From Streptomyces rishiriensis (GTDB taxonomy: Bacteria; Actinomycetota; Actinomycetes; Streptomycetales; Streptomycetaceae), in NCBI RefSeq assembly GCF_030815485.1, contig NZ_JAUSWV010000002.1, positions 6,262,001 to 6,326,000 on the forward strand: a stretch of DNA of 64,000 nucleotides, written 5' to 3'. A program made the position numbers and the translations under genes. The notes under the pieces are model-generated. The model ran no database searches and was not told the DNA's origin. It saw only the letters and a list, made by a program, of their open reading frames with translations. This document shows positions 39,398 to 48,099 of this stretch, piece by piece (positions within the stretch are counted from its first letter, which is position 1; every line of letters begins with the position of its first letter).

Positions 39398-40264
39398 ATG
39401 CGACGTCCCTTTGTCCGGGCCCTGTCCCGGCCGTTGATCCTGGCGGCCGCGGCGGTGGCCATACCCTTGGGCTCCGCCGCACCGGCAGCCTCCGACGGTG
39501 TGGTCGTGGGCGGCTTCCCGGTCGATGTCTCCCAGAGCCCGTGGGCGGTCGCGCTGTCCAGTCGTGACCGGTTCGGAGGTATGCGCTCCGGGCAGTTCTG
39601 CGGCGGCGTGGCCGTCGGCCCGTCCACCGTACTCACCGCGGCCCACTGCATGGGCGAGGACGTCCTGGGAGCGCCGCCGGGGGAGCTGGCCGACCTGAAG
39701 GTCGTCGCGGGCCGTACGGACCTGTACAGGGACACCGGTCAGGAGGTCACCGTGCGTAGCGTCTGGGTCAATCCCGGCTACGACAGCGGCAGCAACGCCG
39801 GGGACTTCGCCGTGCTCACCCTTGCCCAGCCCCTTCCGGCGGCGGCGGTCATCGGCATGGCCGCCGAAGGCGATCCGGCGTACCAGGCCGGCACGGAGGC
39901 CGTCGTCTACGGGTGGGGTGACAGCACCGGCTTCGGTGCGTACGCGCACAGTCTGCGAGCGGCTCGTGTCCATGTGCTGTCCGACGCGTCCTGCGAGCGG
40001 GCCTATCCGGGCACCTCCGACGGCACCTACGACGCGCGGAGCATGGTGTGCGCCGGAGAGGCGCGGGGCGGCCGCGACGCCTGTCAGGGAGACAGCGGGG
40101 GGCCACTGGTCGCGCGGGGCCGGCTCATCGGACTCGTGTCATGGGGCAGTGGTTGTGGTCGGCCGGGAAGTCCGGGCGTCTACACGCGGGTCTCCGACGC
40201 CGTGAGGACGCTCGGCTGGACCCGGGCGCTCGGAAGCCCGGCGACACCCTCTGAGAGCGGCTGA
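39398..40264 (+). CDS. Secreted trypsin-like serine protease (S1A)
   Basis: A 288-residue protein with an N-terminal signal peptide (RRPF...LILAAAAVAIPLGSAAPAAS) and a mature start near VVVGGFPV. Triad: His83 (TAAHC), Asp136 (GDFAVL) and Ser233 (GDSGGP). Asp227 sits six residues before the catalytic Ser, the trypsin S1-pocket position, so cleavage after Arg/Lys is predicted. Six Cys fit three disulfides. There is a short gap between the signal peptide and mature start, so a propeptide is minimal. It differs from the 3-kb paralog pair in lacking the lipoprotein-like N-terminus. Confidence 0.92.
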   Translation: MRRPFVRALSRPLILAAAAVAIPLGSAAPAASDGVVVGGFPVDVSQSPWAVALSSRDRFGGMRSGQFCGGVAVGPSTVLTAAHCMGEDVLGAPPGELADLKVVAGRTDLYRDTGQEVTVRSVWVNPGYDSGSNAGDFAVLTLAQPLPAAAVIGMAAEGDPAYQAGTEAVVYGWGDSTGFGAYAHSLRAARVHVLSDASCERAYPGTSDGTYDARSMVCAGEARGGRDACQGDSGGPLVARGRLIGLVSWGSGCGRPGSPGVYTRVSDAVRTLGWTRALGSPATPSESG

Positions 40265-40305
40265 GCGAGTCCTGCCGCTCGGGGCCGAGCTGCGGGTCAC
40301 GAGAG

Positions 40306-40341
40306 CGGGCGGCCGCCCCTGGGAGAAGGGGCGGCCGCCCG
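40306..40341. terminator. Bidirectional terminator between protease and DUF7455 gene
   Basis: A near-perfect 15-bp stem (40306-40320 with 40327-40341) and a 6-nt loop lie between two convergent genes. Confidence 0.75.
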
Positions 40342-40384
40342 TATACCGGCCTGTGCCGGTCTTGGCTCGTCGTGGACGCGCAGA

Positions 40385-40615
40385 TCAGCGCTCTTCTTCC
40401 GGGGTGGAGGCCGGAACGGTCGTCAGCCGCTCTGTCTCGTCCTGTATCTCAGCGGCGATCTTCTTGAGTTCCGGCTCGAACTTGCGGCCGTGGTGGGCGC
40501 AGAAGAGCAGTTCTCCACCGCTGAGCAGGACGACGCGTACGTACGCCTGGGCGCCGCAGCGGTCGCAGCGGTCAGCGGCCGTCATCGGGCTCGCGGGGGT
40601 CAGAACAGTAGTCAC
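40385..40615 (-). CDS. DUF7455 small zinc-ribbon-like protein
   Basis: A 76-residue acidic protein. A CDRCGAQAYVRVVLLSGGELLFCAHHGRKF segment gives a likely zinc site (CxxC then CxxH). It is widespread in Actinobacteria next to hrdB/parE. Function is unknown, but a role with RNA polymerase or topoisomerase has been suggested only by location (inference). GTG or ATG start choice does not change the core; the ORF begins at 40615. Confidence 0.85.
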   Translation of the reverse strand: MTTVLTPASPMTAADRCDRCGAQAYVRVVLLSGGELLFCAHHGRKFEPELKKIAAEIQDETERLTTVPASTPEEER

Positions 40616-41060
40616 GTCGCCTCTTCTCTAGCTCGACGAGCTGTCGTACCAGGGTCAACATCCAACCAGGCCCAAAACGTTCCCGCTCGTGGCTTCTCCT
40701 CGAAAAAATCTTTTCCGAGGTGGCCGTCTGCTGCCGGTTTGGCGGCGAATGTGCCGTATTGCGTGGTCTGTGGTGCTTACGGTTTCGCGCTGTCGGTCAT
40801 GGTGCGATCCTCCCGGCTGGGTTGCCGTTTGTTCATGAGGACGTGCCCGGAGCCTAAATGGTTCATGCCCCGAAGGGAACGTGATATGTACTTCACTCCA
40901 TCGAGGGATCGAACACGTATGCGACGCTGGACTAGTCTCAGTTGCGGGCAAGGGTGGCGTTACAACGGCTCTACCAGGCCTCGGTACCCTCTTGGCGGCA
41001 ACCCAAGCCGCGCCCTTACCCAGAAGGGCCTCAAGTGAAATTCAGCGAGGAGCGAACCGC
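40616..41060. other. Long intergenic region before parE
   Basis: The 445 bases are A+T-richer than the neighbours. A hairpin with an A/T-rich interior (CCTCG...CGAGG) spans 40697-40719. TAGTCT at 40933-40938 is a possible -10 box for parE. A 50-codon frame (ATG 40889 to 41038) after GAAGGGAAC is not supported by a recognisable product. Confidence 0.45.
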
Positions 41061-43181
41061 GTGACCGCCGAAACGTCCGTGCCGTCCACAGCGCTGCTGG
41101 CAGGAGCAGACCGGGACGGTTCCAATTACACCGCGCGGCACCTGCTCGTCCTCGAGGGACTCGAGGCCGTGCGGAAGCGCCCGGGGATGTACATCGGCTC
41201 GACCGACAGCCGTGGCCTGATGCACTGCCTGTGGGAAATCATCGACAACTCCGTCGACGAGGCCCTGGGGGGTTACTGCGACTACATCGAGGTGATCCTC
41301 CACGACGACGCCTCGGTCGAGGTCCGTGACAACGGCCGTGGCATCCCGGTCGACGTGGAGCCGAAGACAGGGCTGTCCGGTGTCGAGGTCGTCATGACCA
41401 AGCTGCACGCCGGCGGCAAGTTCGGCGGCGGCTCCTACGCCGCCTCCGGCGGTCTGCACGGCGTCGGCGCCTCCGTCGTCAACGCCCTGTCCGCCCGTCT
41501 CGACGTCGAGGTGGACCGAAGCGGGCACACGCACGCGATCAGCTTCCGGCGTGGAGTTCCCGGCGCCTTCGCAGGCAACGGCCCCGACTCCAAGTTCGAG
41601 CCGGGCGGCCTGCGGAAGATCAAGAGGGTCGCCAAGAACCGGACCGGCACGCGGGTGAGGTACTGGGCCGACCGCCAGATCTTTTTGAAAGACGCCAAGC
41701 TCTCCCTGGAGAACCTCCACCAGCGCGCCCGCCAGACCGCCTTCCTGGTGCCCGGCCTGACCATCGTCGTCCGCGACGAGTACGGCCTCGGCGAGGGCGG
41801 CAGCAAGGGCGAGGAGTCCTTCCGCTTCGACGGCGGCATCAGCGAGTTCTGCGAGTACCTGGCCACCGACAAGCCCGTCTGCGACGTCCTCCGCTTCACC
41901 GGACAGGGCACCTTCAAGGAGACCGTCCCCGTCCTGGACGAGCACGGGCAGATGACTCCCACGGAGGTCACCCGTGAACTCGGCGTCGACGTGGCGCTGC
42001 GCTGGGGCACCGGTTACGACGCGAACCTCAAGTCCTTCGTCAACATCATCGCCACGCCCAAGGGCGGCACTCACGTCGCCGGCTTCGAGCAGGCGGTCGC
42101 CAAGACGATGAACGAGGTGCTGCGCGCCAAGAAGCTGCTGCGCGTGGCCGAGGACGACATCGTGAAGGACGACGCCCTCGAGGGCCTGACCGCCGTCGTC
42201 ACGGTGCGTCTCGCGGAGCCCCAGTTCGAGGGCCAGACCAAGGAGGTCCTCGGTACCTCGGCGGCCCGGCGCATCGTGAACACGGTGATCTCCAGGGAGC
42301 TCAAGGCGTTCCTGACCTCCGCCAAGCGCGATGCCGCAGCTCAGGCGCGGGTCGTCATGGAGAAGGCGGTCGCAGCGGCGCGGACGCGGATCGCGGCCCG
42401 GCAGCACAAGGACGCCCAGCGCCGCAAGACGGCTCTGGAGTCCTCGTCCCTGCCCGCCAAGCTCGCCGACTGCCGCAGCGACGACGTCGAGCGCAGCGAG
42501 CTGTTCATCGTCGAGGGGGACTCCGCGCTCGGTACGGCCAAGCTCGCCCGGAACTCCGAGTTCCAGGCGCTCCTGCCGATCCGGGGCAAGATCCTCAACG
42601 TCCAGAAGTCGTCCGTCACCGACATGCTCAAGAACGCCGAGTGCGGCGCGATCATCCAGGTCATAGGAGCGGGCTCCGGGCGCACCTTCGACATCGACGC
42701 GGCGCGCTACGGCAAGATCATCATGATGACCGACGCCGATGTGGACGGCTCCCACATCCGGACGCTGCTCCTGACGCTGTTCCACCGCTACATGCGGCCC
42801 ATGGTCGAGGCGGGGCGGGTGTTCGCCGCTGTCCCGCCGCTGCACCGCATCGAGCTCGTCCAGCCCAAGAAGGGCCAGGACAAGTACGTGTACACGTACT
42901 CGGACCGTGAGCTGCGCGACAAGCTGATGGCGTTCCAGAGCAAGGGCGTCCGGTACAAGGACTCCATCCAGCGTTACAAGGGTCTCGGTGAGATGGACGC
43001 CGACCAGCTGGCCGAGACGACGATGGACCCGCGCCACCGCACCCTGCGGCGCATCAACCTCTCCGACCTGGACGCTGCCGAGCAGGTGTTCGATCTGCTC
43101 ATGGGTAATGACGTGGCGCCGCGCAAGGAGTTCATCTCCAGCTCGGCGGCGACGCTGGACCGGTCCCGTATCGACGCGTAA
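41061..43181 (+). CDS. parE: DNA topoisomerase IV subunit B (ParE; GyrB2)
   Basis: A 706-residue type IIA topoisomerase subunit. The GHKL ATPase motifs are EIIDNSVDEA, DNGRGIPVD and GGLHGVGASVVNALS. The TOPRIM motifs are EGDSALGTAK, LPIRGKILNVQK and MMTDADVDGSHI. GTG 41061 has GAGGAG 8 bases upstream. The partner parC is about 17 kb away at 60552-63032, not adjacent. Confidence 0.95.
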   Translation: MTAETSVPSTALLAGADRDGSNYTARHLLVLEGLEAVRKRPGMYIGSTDSRGLMHCLWEIIDNSVDEALGGYCDYIEVILHDDASVEVRDNGRGIPVDVEPKTGLSGVEVVMTKLHAGGKFGGGSYAASGGLHGVGASVVNALSARLDVEVDRSGHTHAISFRRGVPGAFAGNGPDSKFEPGGLRKIKRVAKNRTGTRVRYWADRQIFLKDAKLSLENLHQRARQTAFLVPGLTIVVRDEYGLGEGGSKGEESFRFDGGISEFCEYLATDKPVCDVLRFTGQGTFKETVPVLDEHGQMTPTEVTRELGVDVALRWGTGYDANLKSFVNIIATPKGGTHVAGFEQAVAKTMNEVLRAKKLLRVAEDDIVKDDALEGLTAVVTVRLAEPQFEGQTKEVLGTSAARRIVNTVISRELKAFLTSAKRDAAAQARVVMEKAVAAARTRIAARQHKDAQRRKTALESSSLPAKLADCRSDDVERSELFIVEGDSALGTAKLARNSEFQALLPIRGKILNVQKSSVTDMLKNAECGAIIQVIGAGSGRTFDIDAARYGKIIMMTDADVDGSHIRTLLLTLFHRYMRPMVEAGRVFAAVPPLHRIELVQPKKGQDKYVYTYSDRELRDKLMAFQSKGVRYKDSIQRYKGLGEMDADQLAETTMDPRHRTLRRINLSDLDAAEQVFDLLMGNDVAPRKEFISSSAATLDRSRIDA

Positions 43182-43189
43182 CCGGGGCG

Positions 43190-43300
43190 CTCTGTCCGGC
43201 CCTGGCCGGGTCCCGTACCCCCCGGCCGGGTCCCGGATCCACCCGGCCGGTTGCCGGGACATCCGGCCGGGGCCGTACAGGCCCGGCCGGGCAGGTCGGC
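43190..43300. repeat. GGCCGG-rich degenerate repeat and palindrome block
   Basis: At least six copies of CCGGCCGG(G) are spaced 12-25 bases apart after the parE stop, alternating with GTCCC words. Confidence 0.6.
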
Positions 43301-43310
43301 GGAGGGTTCG

Positions 43311-43332
43311 TTCTCCACCCGCGGGTGGAGAA
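43311..43332. promoter_or_regulatory. 22-bp perfect palindrome upstream of the DUF1453-kinase-regulator operon
   Basis: The arm TTCTCCACCCG (43311-43321) is followed immediately by its reverse complement to 43332, with no spacer. It is 126 bases before the DUF1453 start. It may be a regulator site for the two-component operon or a terminator of parE; the absence of a loop favours a protein site. Confidence 0.5.
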
Positions 43333-43458
43333 CCCGGCTTCCGGAGATCCACCCATGATCCACCCCCGCTCCGATCTGCGGATCAGCCCGATTCCGTAGC
43401 GTCGAAGGCGTCGGCAGCGCTCGCTGCCGGCCTCCCCTTCCCGCTCACGGAGGCTGTG

Positions 43459-43983
43459 ATGTCCGGGCTCGTCGACGCACTGTTGATCGCGGCCGTGGCC
43501 GCACTCGTGATCGTGCGGCAGTTCCGCGCAGGCCGCGTCGACACGGACCGGCGCTGGTGGCTCCTTCCGGGAATCCTGGCCGTCCTGGCGCTGCGCGAAC
43601 CCGATCTGCTCGACGGTCGTCACCACGCCGAGGCGGCCCTGGTGCTCGGCGCCGAACTGATCGTCGCTCTGGCCATGGGAGCCGCCTGGGCCTGGACCAC
43701 CCGCATCTGGGTGGAGCCGGACGGCGCGGTATGGAGCAAGGGCACCAGAGCGAGCGTGGCCGTATGGGGAGTCGGCATCGCTTTGAGAGCCGGCTTCTTC
43801 GGAGTCGGCGCACTGCTGGGCCTCCGCCAGGACAGTGCGGCCCTGCTGCTGGGGCTCGCAGTGACCTTGCTGGTCCGTTCCGGGATCCTTGTCCGGCGCG
43901 CGCAGTTCCTGGACCGGACGGTCGTGCACTCCGCGGCGTACGGTGACCAGGCGCCCCGGTCCCCGTGGAAGGAACGCGTGTGA
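43459..43983 (+). CDS. DUF1453-like four-helix membrane protein
   Basis: 174 residues with about four hydrophobic segments (VDALLIAAVAALVIV, WLLPGILAVLAL, ALVLGAELIVALAMGAAWAW, AALLLGLAVTLLVRSGI). This is the pattern of DUF1453 proteins encoded beside DesK-type kinases in Streptomyces. It may sense the membrane or hold the kinase (inference). ATG 43459; a GGAGG site is just upstream. The stop overlaps the kinase start by 4 bases (GTGA). Confidence 0.82.
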   Translation: MSGLVDALLIAAVAALVIVRQFRAGRVDTDRRWWLLPGILAVLALREPDLLDGRHHAEAALVLGAELIVALAMGAAWAWTTRIWVEPDGAVWSKGTRASVAVWGVGIALRAGFFGVGALLGLRQDSAALLLGLAVTLLVRSGILVRRAQFLDRTVVHSAAYGDQAPRSPWKERV

Positions 43984-45131
43984 CGGAGAACGCCTGGACA
44001 CGCTGGCCCTCACGGGAGGCTCTGGGCCCCAGAGGGATCTCGCGCCCCAGGCGGCTGCTGGCCTGGGCAGTAAGGCTGCTGGTCGGGGGCGCGCTCGGAT
44101 GGAGCGCCTTCCACGACAGCCGCATCCAGGGGTGGGTCGCGGTCGCCGGGGTCGGCGGCGTTCTCGTGGCAGGCGGCCTGGCGTGGGCTCTCTTCCGGAC
44201 CACGCTCGCACACCGGCTGTGGCCGTCCCTGGCGCTTCTCCTGATGCTGCTGGGACTGGCGGCCGGGGCCGAGGCCGCGGACTTCCGCTCCCCGGCCGCG
44301 GTCCTGTGGTGTGGCTGTGCCGTCGTGGCACTGGAGCGACTGCCTCTCGGGGCGGCGCTGCCGGTGGCTTCGGCCGGGTTCGCCGCCTTCGCCGTCGTCA
44401 ACGACGATTCGCTGGCGACGTCGGCCGTCGCCAGCGCGGGCATGGCTCTCGCCGGATACGCCCTGCGTCTGGACGCCGAAGCCAGAGCCACCGCACAGCG
44501 ACTGCTCACCCAGGAGCGGGCGGCGCGCGTGGCCGAGACCGAGTCGGCCGCTCTCGCCGAGCGGGCCCGCATCGCCCGGGAGATTCATGATGTCCTGGCC
44601 CACAGCCTCTCGGCGCAGCTCGTGCACCTGGAGGCGGCCCGGCTGCTGATCGAGCGGGGCGCGGACCGCGAGCAGATTCTCGGCCGCGTGGTCGCGGCAC
44701 GGGAGATGGCCCGCGACGGTCTCGAGGAGACCAGGCAGTCGCTCTGCGCGCTGCGCGGCGAGCTGACACCGCTGGAGGACTTTCTGGCCGACCTCGTCCG
44801 CATGTCCGACGGCGCCGAGGTCAAGGTGGGAGGGGAACGCAGACCGCTGCCGGCCGAGGCCTCGCAGGCCGTGCGGCGGGTCGCTCAGGAAGCTTTGACG
44901 AACGCTCGTAAACACGCGCCGGGCGCCAAGGTCCGTGTACGGCTGGACTACGGCCGGCAGGAAGTGACCCTGGACGTGCGGGACTCGGGTGGTGCGCCGG
45001 GCGAACTGGCCGAGGCTGGAGGCGGGTACGGTCTGCTGGGTATGCGGGAGCGCGCCGAACTGCTGGGTGGGTCGCTCGTCGCCGGGGCGGACGAGGAAGG
45101 GTTCGTGGTGACGCTGAAGGTGCCGGTATGA
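43980..45131 (+). CDS. DesK/NarX-type sensor histidine kinase
   Basis: A 383-residue kinase. The first ~170 residues hold several hydrophobic segments, so sensing is probably within or near the membrane. The HisKA_3 motif ERARIAREIHDVLAHSLSAQLVHLEAA has the acceptor His at about 203. The HATPase_c domain ends in GYGLLGMRERAELLGGSL. GTG 43980 overlaps the DUF1453 stop, and the gene's own stop overlaps the regulator start, so the three are one operon and translationally coupled. Confidence 0.93.
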   Translation: MTENAWTRWPSREALGPRGISRPRRLLAWAVRLLVGGALGWSAFHDSRIQGWVAVAGVGGVLVAGGLAWALFRTTLAHRLWPSLALLLMLLGLAAGAEAADFRSPAAVLWCGCAVVALERLPLGAALPVASAGFAAFAVVNDDSLATSAVASAGMALAGYALRLDAEARATAQRLLTQERAARVAETESAALAERARIAREIHDVLAHSLSAQLVHLEAARLLIERGADREQILGRVVAAREMARDGLEETRQSLCALRGELTPLEDFLADLVRMSDGAEVKVGGERRPLPAEASQAVRRVAQEALTNARKHAPGAKVRVRLDYGRQEVTLDVRDSGGAPGELAEAGGGYGLLGMRERAELLGGSLVAGADEEGFVVTLKVPV

Positions 45132-45811
45132 CGAAGGAGGCGGAGCGGAAGCCCGCCAGGGTCGTGGTCGCGGACGATCAGACGGTCGTCCGGGAAGGCA
45201 TCGTCATGCTGCTCGGGCTGCTGCCGGGCGTCGAGGTCGTGGGCTCGGCCGGGGACGGGGAAGAGGCTGTGCGGCTCGTCGCCGAACTGGCTCCCGACGT
45301 CGTGCTGATGGACCTGCGCATGCCTCGCTGTGACGGAGTGGAAGCGACCCGGCGTATCCGATCCGGGCATCCCGGAACGCAGGTCGTGGTCCTCACGACC
45401 TACGCGGACGACGAATCCCTCTTCCCGGCGCTGAAGGCGGGCGCACGGGGGTATCTCACGAAGGACGCGGGCGGGGAGGAGATCGTACGGGCCGTGCACA
45501 GCGTGCTGTCCGGGGACGCGGGACTGTCGCCGAGTGTCCAGCGAAGGCTGCTTGAGCGCCTGTCGGCGCCGGAACCGGAGCCGGTCGCGCCCGCTGTCGT
45601 CCCCGACGGGCTCACATCCCGCGAGGCGGAGGTGCTCGTGCTGATCGCCGAGGGACTCAGCAACCAGGAGATCGCCCGCAGGCTGAGCGTGTCCACCGCG
45701 ACGGTGAAGACCCACATCAACAACATGTTCTCCAAGACGGGGCTCAAGGACCGGGCCCAGGCGGTGCGTTACGCGTACGGGAAGGGGCTGGTCCGGCCGC
45801 CTGCGGGGTGA
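45128..45811 (+). CDS. NarL/LuxR-family response regulator
   Basis: A 227-residue regulator with receiver Asp62 (VVLMDLRMPRCDG) and conserved Lys in LTKDAGG. The C-terminal LuxR helix-turn-helix reads LTSREAEVLVLIAEGLSNQEIARRLSVSTATVKTHINNMFSKTGLKDRAQAVRYAY. ATG overlaps the kinase stop (ATGA). It pairs with the kinase at 43980-45131; target genes are not identifiable from this window. Confidence 0.95.
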   Translation: MTKEAERKPARVVVADDQTVVREGIVMLLGLLPGVEVVGSAGDGEEAVRLVAELAPDVVLMDLRMPRCDGVEATRRIRSGHPGTQVVVLTTYADDESLFPALKAGARGYLTKDAGGEEIVRAVHSVLSGDAGLSPSVQRRLLERLSAPEPEPVAPAVVPDGLTSREAEVLVLIAEGLSNQEIARRLSVSTATVKTHINNMFSKTGLKDRAQAVRYAYGKGLVRPPAG

Positions 45812-45822
45812 ACGGCGGGTTG

Positions 45823-45854
45823 GTCACCTGATGGGGTGAAGTGTTCGGGGAACA
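45823..45854. promoter_or_regulatory. Inverted repeats upstream of the DUF485/SSS symporter genes
   Basis: TGTTC-ggg-GAACA at 45842-45854, with a second short repeat (TCACC...GGTGA) just before it. They lie 38-70 bases upstream of the DUF485 start and could be an operator. Confidence 0.4.
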
Positions 45855-45891
45855 ATAGTCGGGGATCTTCCCGTTCTGTCCATCCTTGGGC

Positions 45892-46464
45892 ATGCAGTCA
45901 AGCAACGGTCGTGCCCGCGCCGACGGGGACGGTTCCGAGAGCGGCGCCCCCACGCCACACGTGCACGAACCTCATCAAGGACAGGGCCAGGCGTACGCCG
46001 AGGCGCCAGGCGATGTGCGCTACGAGGACCCGTGGTACGACGCGCTCGCCTCGGGCTGGGGCGAGTCGGCCATCATGAGCACTCCCGCCGACGTCCCCGC
46101 GGCACGTCGGCGGAAGACCGGCACCGGTGCGGCGGCTCAGATCTATCTCGAGGTGCAGCACAGCGCGGCCTTTCAGGAGGTGCGCAGCCGGTACCGCCGA
46201 TTCGTGGTGCCCGCCGCCGTCGGTTTCTTCATCTGGTACGTGGCCTACGTGGTGACCGCGACGACCGCGCCCGGACTCATGGCGCGGCCGGTGGCGGGCG
46301 CGGTGAACGTGGCCCTGCTCGCCGGGCTGGGGCAGTTCGTCAGCACGTTCCTGCTCACCTGGGCCTATGCCCGGCACGCACGGCTGCGCCGGGACCGCGC
46401 CGCGCTCGAACTGCGCTGGGACACGCAGGAATTGACTCGGGGAGCAGAAGGCGGTGCGTCGTGA
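45892..46464 (+). CDS. DUF485 small membrane protein of the symporter operon
   Basis: About 190 residues. After a hydrophilic, Gly/Ser-rich N-terminus of ~70 residues comes the DUF485 core: YLEVQHSAAFQEVRSRYRRFVVPAAVGFFIWYVAYVVTATTAPGLM, then a second hydrophobic segment GAVNVALLAGLGQFVSTFLLTWAYARHA. DUF485 proteins are routinely encoded directly before acetate/carboxylate symporters (yjcH-actP in E. coli). ATG 45892 is used; ATG 46075 is an alternative. The stop overlaps the next start (GTGA). Confidence 0.88.
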   Translation: MQSSNGRARADGDGSESGAPTPHVHEPHQGQGQAYAEAPGDVRYEDPWYDALASGWGESAIMSTPADVPAARRRKTGTGAAAQIYLEVQHSAAFQEVRSRYRRFVVPAAVGFFIWYVAYVVTATTAPGLMARPVAGAVNVALLAGLGQFVSTFLLTWAYARHARLRRDRAALELRWDTQELTRGAEGGAS

Positions 46465-48053
46465 CCGGCAACCATCAGACGCTGGCGTTGTTGTTGTTCA
46501 GCGCCTTCGTCGCGGTCACGTTGGGGATCACGACCTGGGTGAGCCGCAACCGGCACGGTTCGGAGGAGGAGTTCTACGTCGGAGGCCGGCTGTTCTCCCC
46601 GATGGAGAATGGTTTTGCCATCGCGGGGGACTACATGTCGGCCGCCTCCTTCCTGGGTGTCACCGGACTCATCGCGCTGTTCGGGTACGACGGGTTGCTG
46701 TATGTGGTCGGCTTCCTCGTGGCCTGGCTGGTGGTGCTCTTCCTCGTGGCCGAACTGGTGCGCAACTGCGGACGGTTCACGCTTGCCGACGTGGTCGCCG
46801 CGCGGATGAGCGAGCGGCCGGTGCGGATCGCGGCGGGAACCTCCTCGGTCACCGTGTCCGTTCTCTACCTGGTGGCGCAGATGGTGGGCGCCGGCAGCCT
46901 GGTCGCGCTGCTCCTCGGGAACACCGGCGAGGCGGCCCAGTCCTGGGCCGTCATCGGCGTCGGCGCGCTGATGGTGATCTACGTGTCCTTCGGGGGGATG
47001 CGGGCGACCACATGGATCCAGATCGTCAAGGCGGTTCTGCTGCTGGCCGGCACCATCGCGCTCACCGTGCTCGTCCTGGTGCGCTTCCACGGTGACTTCG
47101 ACCAGTTGCTGCGCACGGCGGCCGAGCGCAGCGGGCACGGCGACGCGTTCCTGGCGCCCGGACTGAAGTACGGCGGGGACTGGACCGCGCGCTTCGACTT
47201 CATGAGCCTGGGGCTCGCGCTGGTGTTGGGCACGGCGGGACTGCCCCACATCCTGTCCCGCTTCTACACGGTGCCGACCGCCCAGGCCGCCCGTCGTTCC
47301 GTCGTCTGGTCGATCGGGCTGATCGGCGGCTTCTACCTGATGACGATCGTCCTCGGCTTCGGGGCGGCCGCGATCGTCGGCCCGGAGGCGGTGCGCGGGT
47401 CGAACGCGGCCGGGAACACGGCGGTTCCTCTTCTGGCACTCGACCTCGGCGGCGGCGCCGACTCCACCGGTGGAGCGGTGCTGTTCGCGGTGGTGGGAGC
47501 CATCGCCTTCGCCACGATCCTGGCGGTCGTCGCCGGGATCACGCTCGCCTCCTCGGCCTCGGTGGCGCACGACCTGTATGCCTCCCTGCGCCGCCGGCAG
47601 GCGAAACCCCGCAGCGAGGTCGCGGTGGCGCGGGTGGCCGCCGTGGGGGTGGGTGTGGTCGCGATCGCACTCGGACTGCTGGCCCGCGATCTCAACGTCG
47701 CCTTCCTGGTCGGGCTCGCCTTCGCCGTCGCGGCGTCCGCGAACCTGCCCGTTCTGATGTACTCGCTGTTCTGGCGGGGGTTCACCACGCGGGGCGCCGT
47801 GTGGGCGGTGTACGGCGGGCTGGTGCCGGCCCTGGTGCTCGTCGTGTTGTCGCCGGTGGTGTCCGGCAGCCCCGACTCGCTCTTCCCCGGCGTGGACTTC
47901 CAGTACTTCCCGCTACAGAACCCCGGGCTGGTCTCGATTCCGCTGGGCTTCCTGGCGGGCTGGCTCGGTACGGTCACCTCGGCCGAGGTGGCGGACGAGG
48001 CCAAGCACGCGGAGACAGAGGTGCGGTCGCTGACCGGGGCGGGAGCCGCGTAG
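46461..48053 (+). CDS. Sodium:solute symporter, ActP/MctC-like (SSS family)
   Basis: A 530-residue transporter of the solute:sodium symporter family. Hydrophobic segments run throughout (13 are expected). The family motif regions are present: GRLFSPMENGFAIAGDYMSAASFLGVTGLIALFGYDGL and GTAGLPHILSRFYTVPTAQAARRSVVWS. The nearest functional types are acetate permease ActP and monocarboxylate transporter MctC, so uptake of acetate, propionate or pyruvate is likely. GTG 46461 overlaps the DUF485 stop. The convergent CitB-type regulator gene lies just downstream. Confidence 0.9.
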   Translation: MTGNHQTLALLLFSAFVAVTLGITTWVSRNRHGSEEEFYVGGRLFSPMENGFAIAGDYMSAASFLGVTGLIALFGYDGLLYVVGFLVAWLVVLFLVAELVRNCGRFTLADVVAARMSERPVRIAAGTSSVTVSVLYLVAQMVGAGSLVALLLGNTGEAAQSWAVIGVGALMVIYVSFGGMRATTWIQIVKAVLLLAGTIALTVLVLVRFHGDFDQLLRTAAERSGHGDAFLAPGLKYGGDWTARFDFMSLGLALVLGTAGLPHILSRFYTVPTAQAARRSVVWSIGLIGGFYLMTIVLGFGAAAIVGPEAVRGSNAAGNTAVPLLALDLGGGADSTGGAVLFAVVGAIAFATILAVVAGITLASSASVAHDLYASLRRRQAKPRSEVAVARVAAVGVGVVAIALGLLARDLNVAFLVGLAFAVAASANLPVLMYSLFWRGFTTRGAVWAVYGGLVPALVLVVLSPVVSGSPDSLFPGVDFQYFPLQNPGLVSIPLGFLAGWLGTVTSAEVADEAKHAETEVRSLTGAGAA

Positions 48054-48099
48054 CGGGCGACTTCTCATCGCCGCCCGGCGTCGGGCCACCGGCCCACGG

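Noticed and set aside
40889..41038. 50-codon frame upstream of parE after GAAGGGAAC
   Set aside because: A plausible ribosome-binding site exists, but the product has no recognisable pattern and the region is more simply the parE leader.
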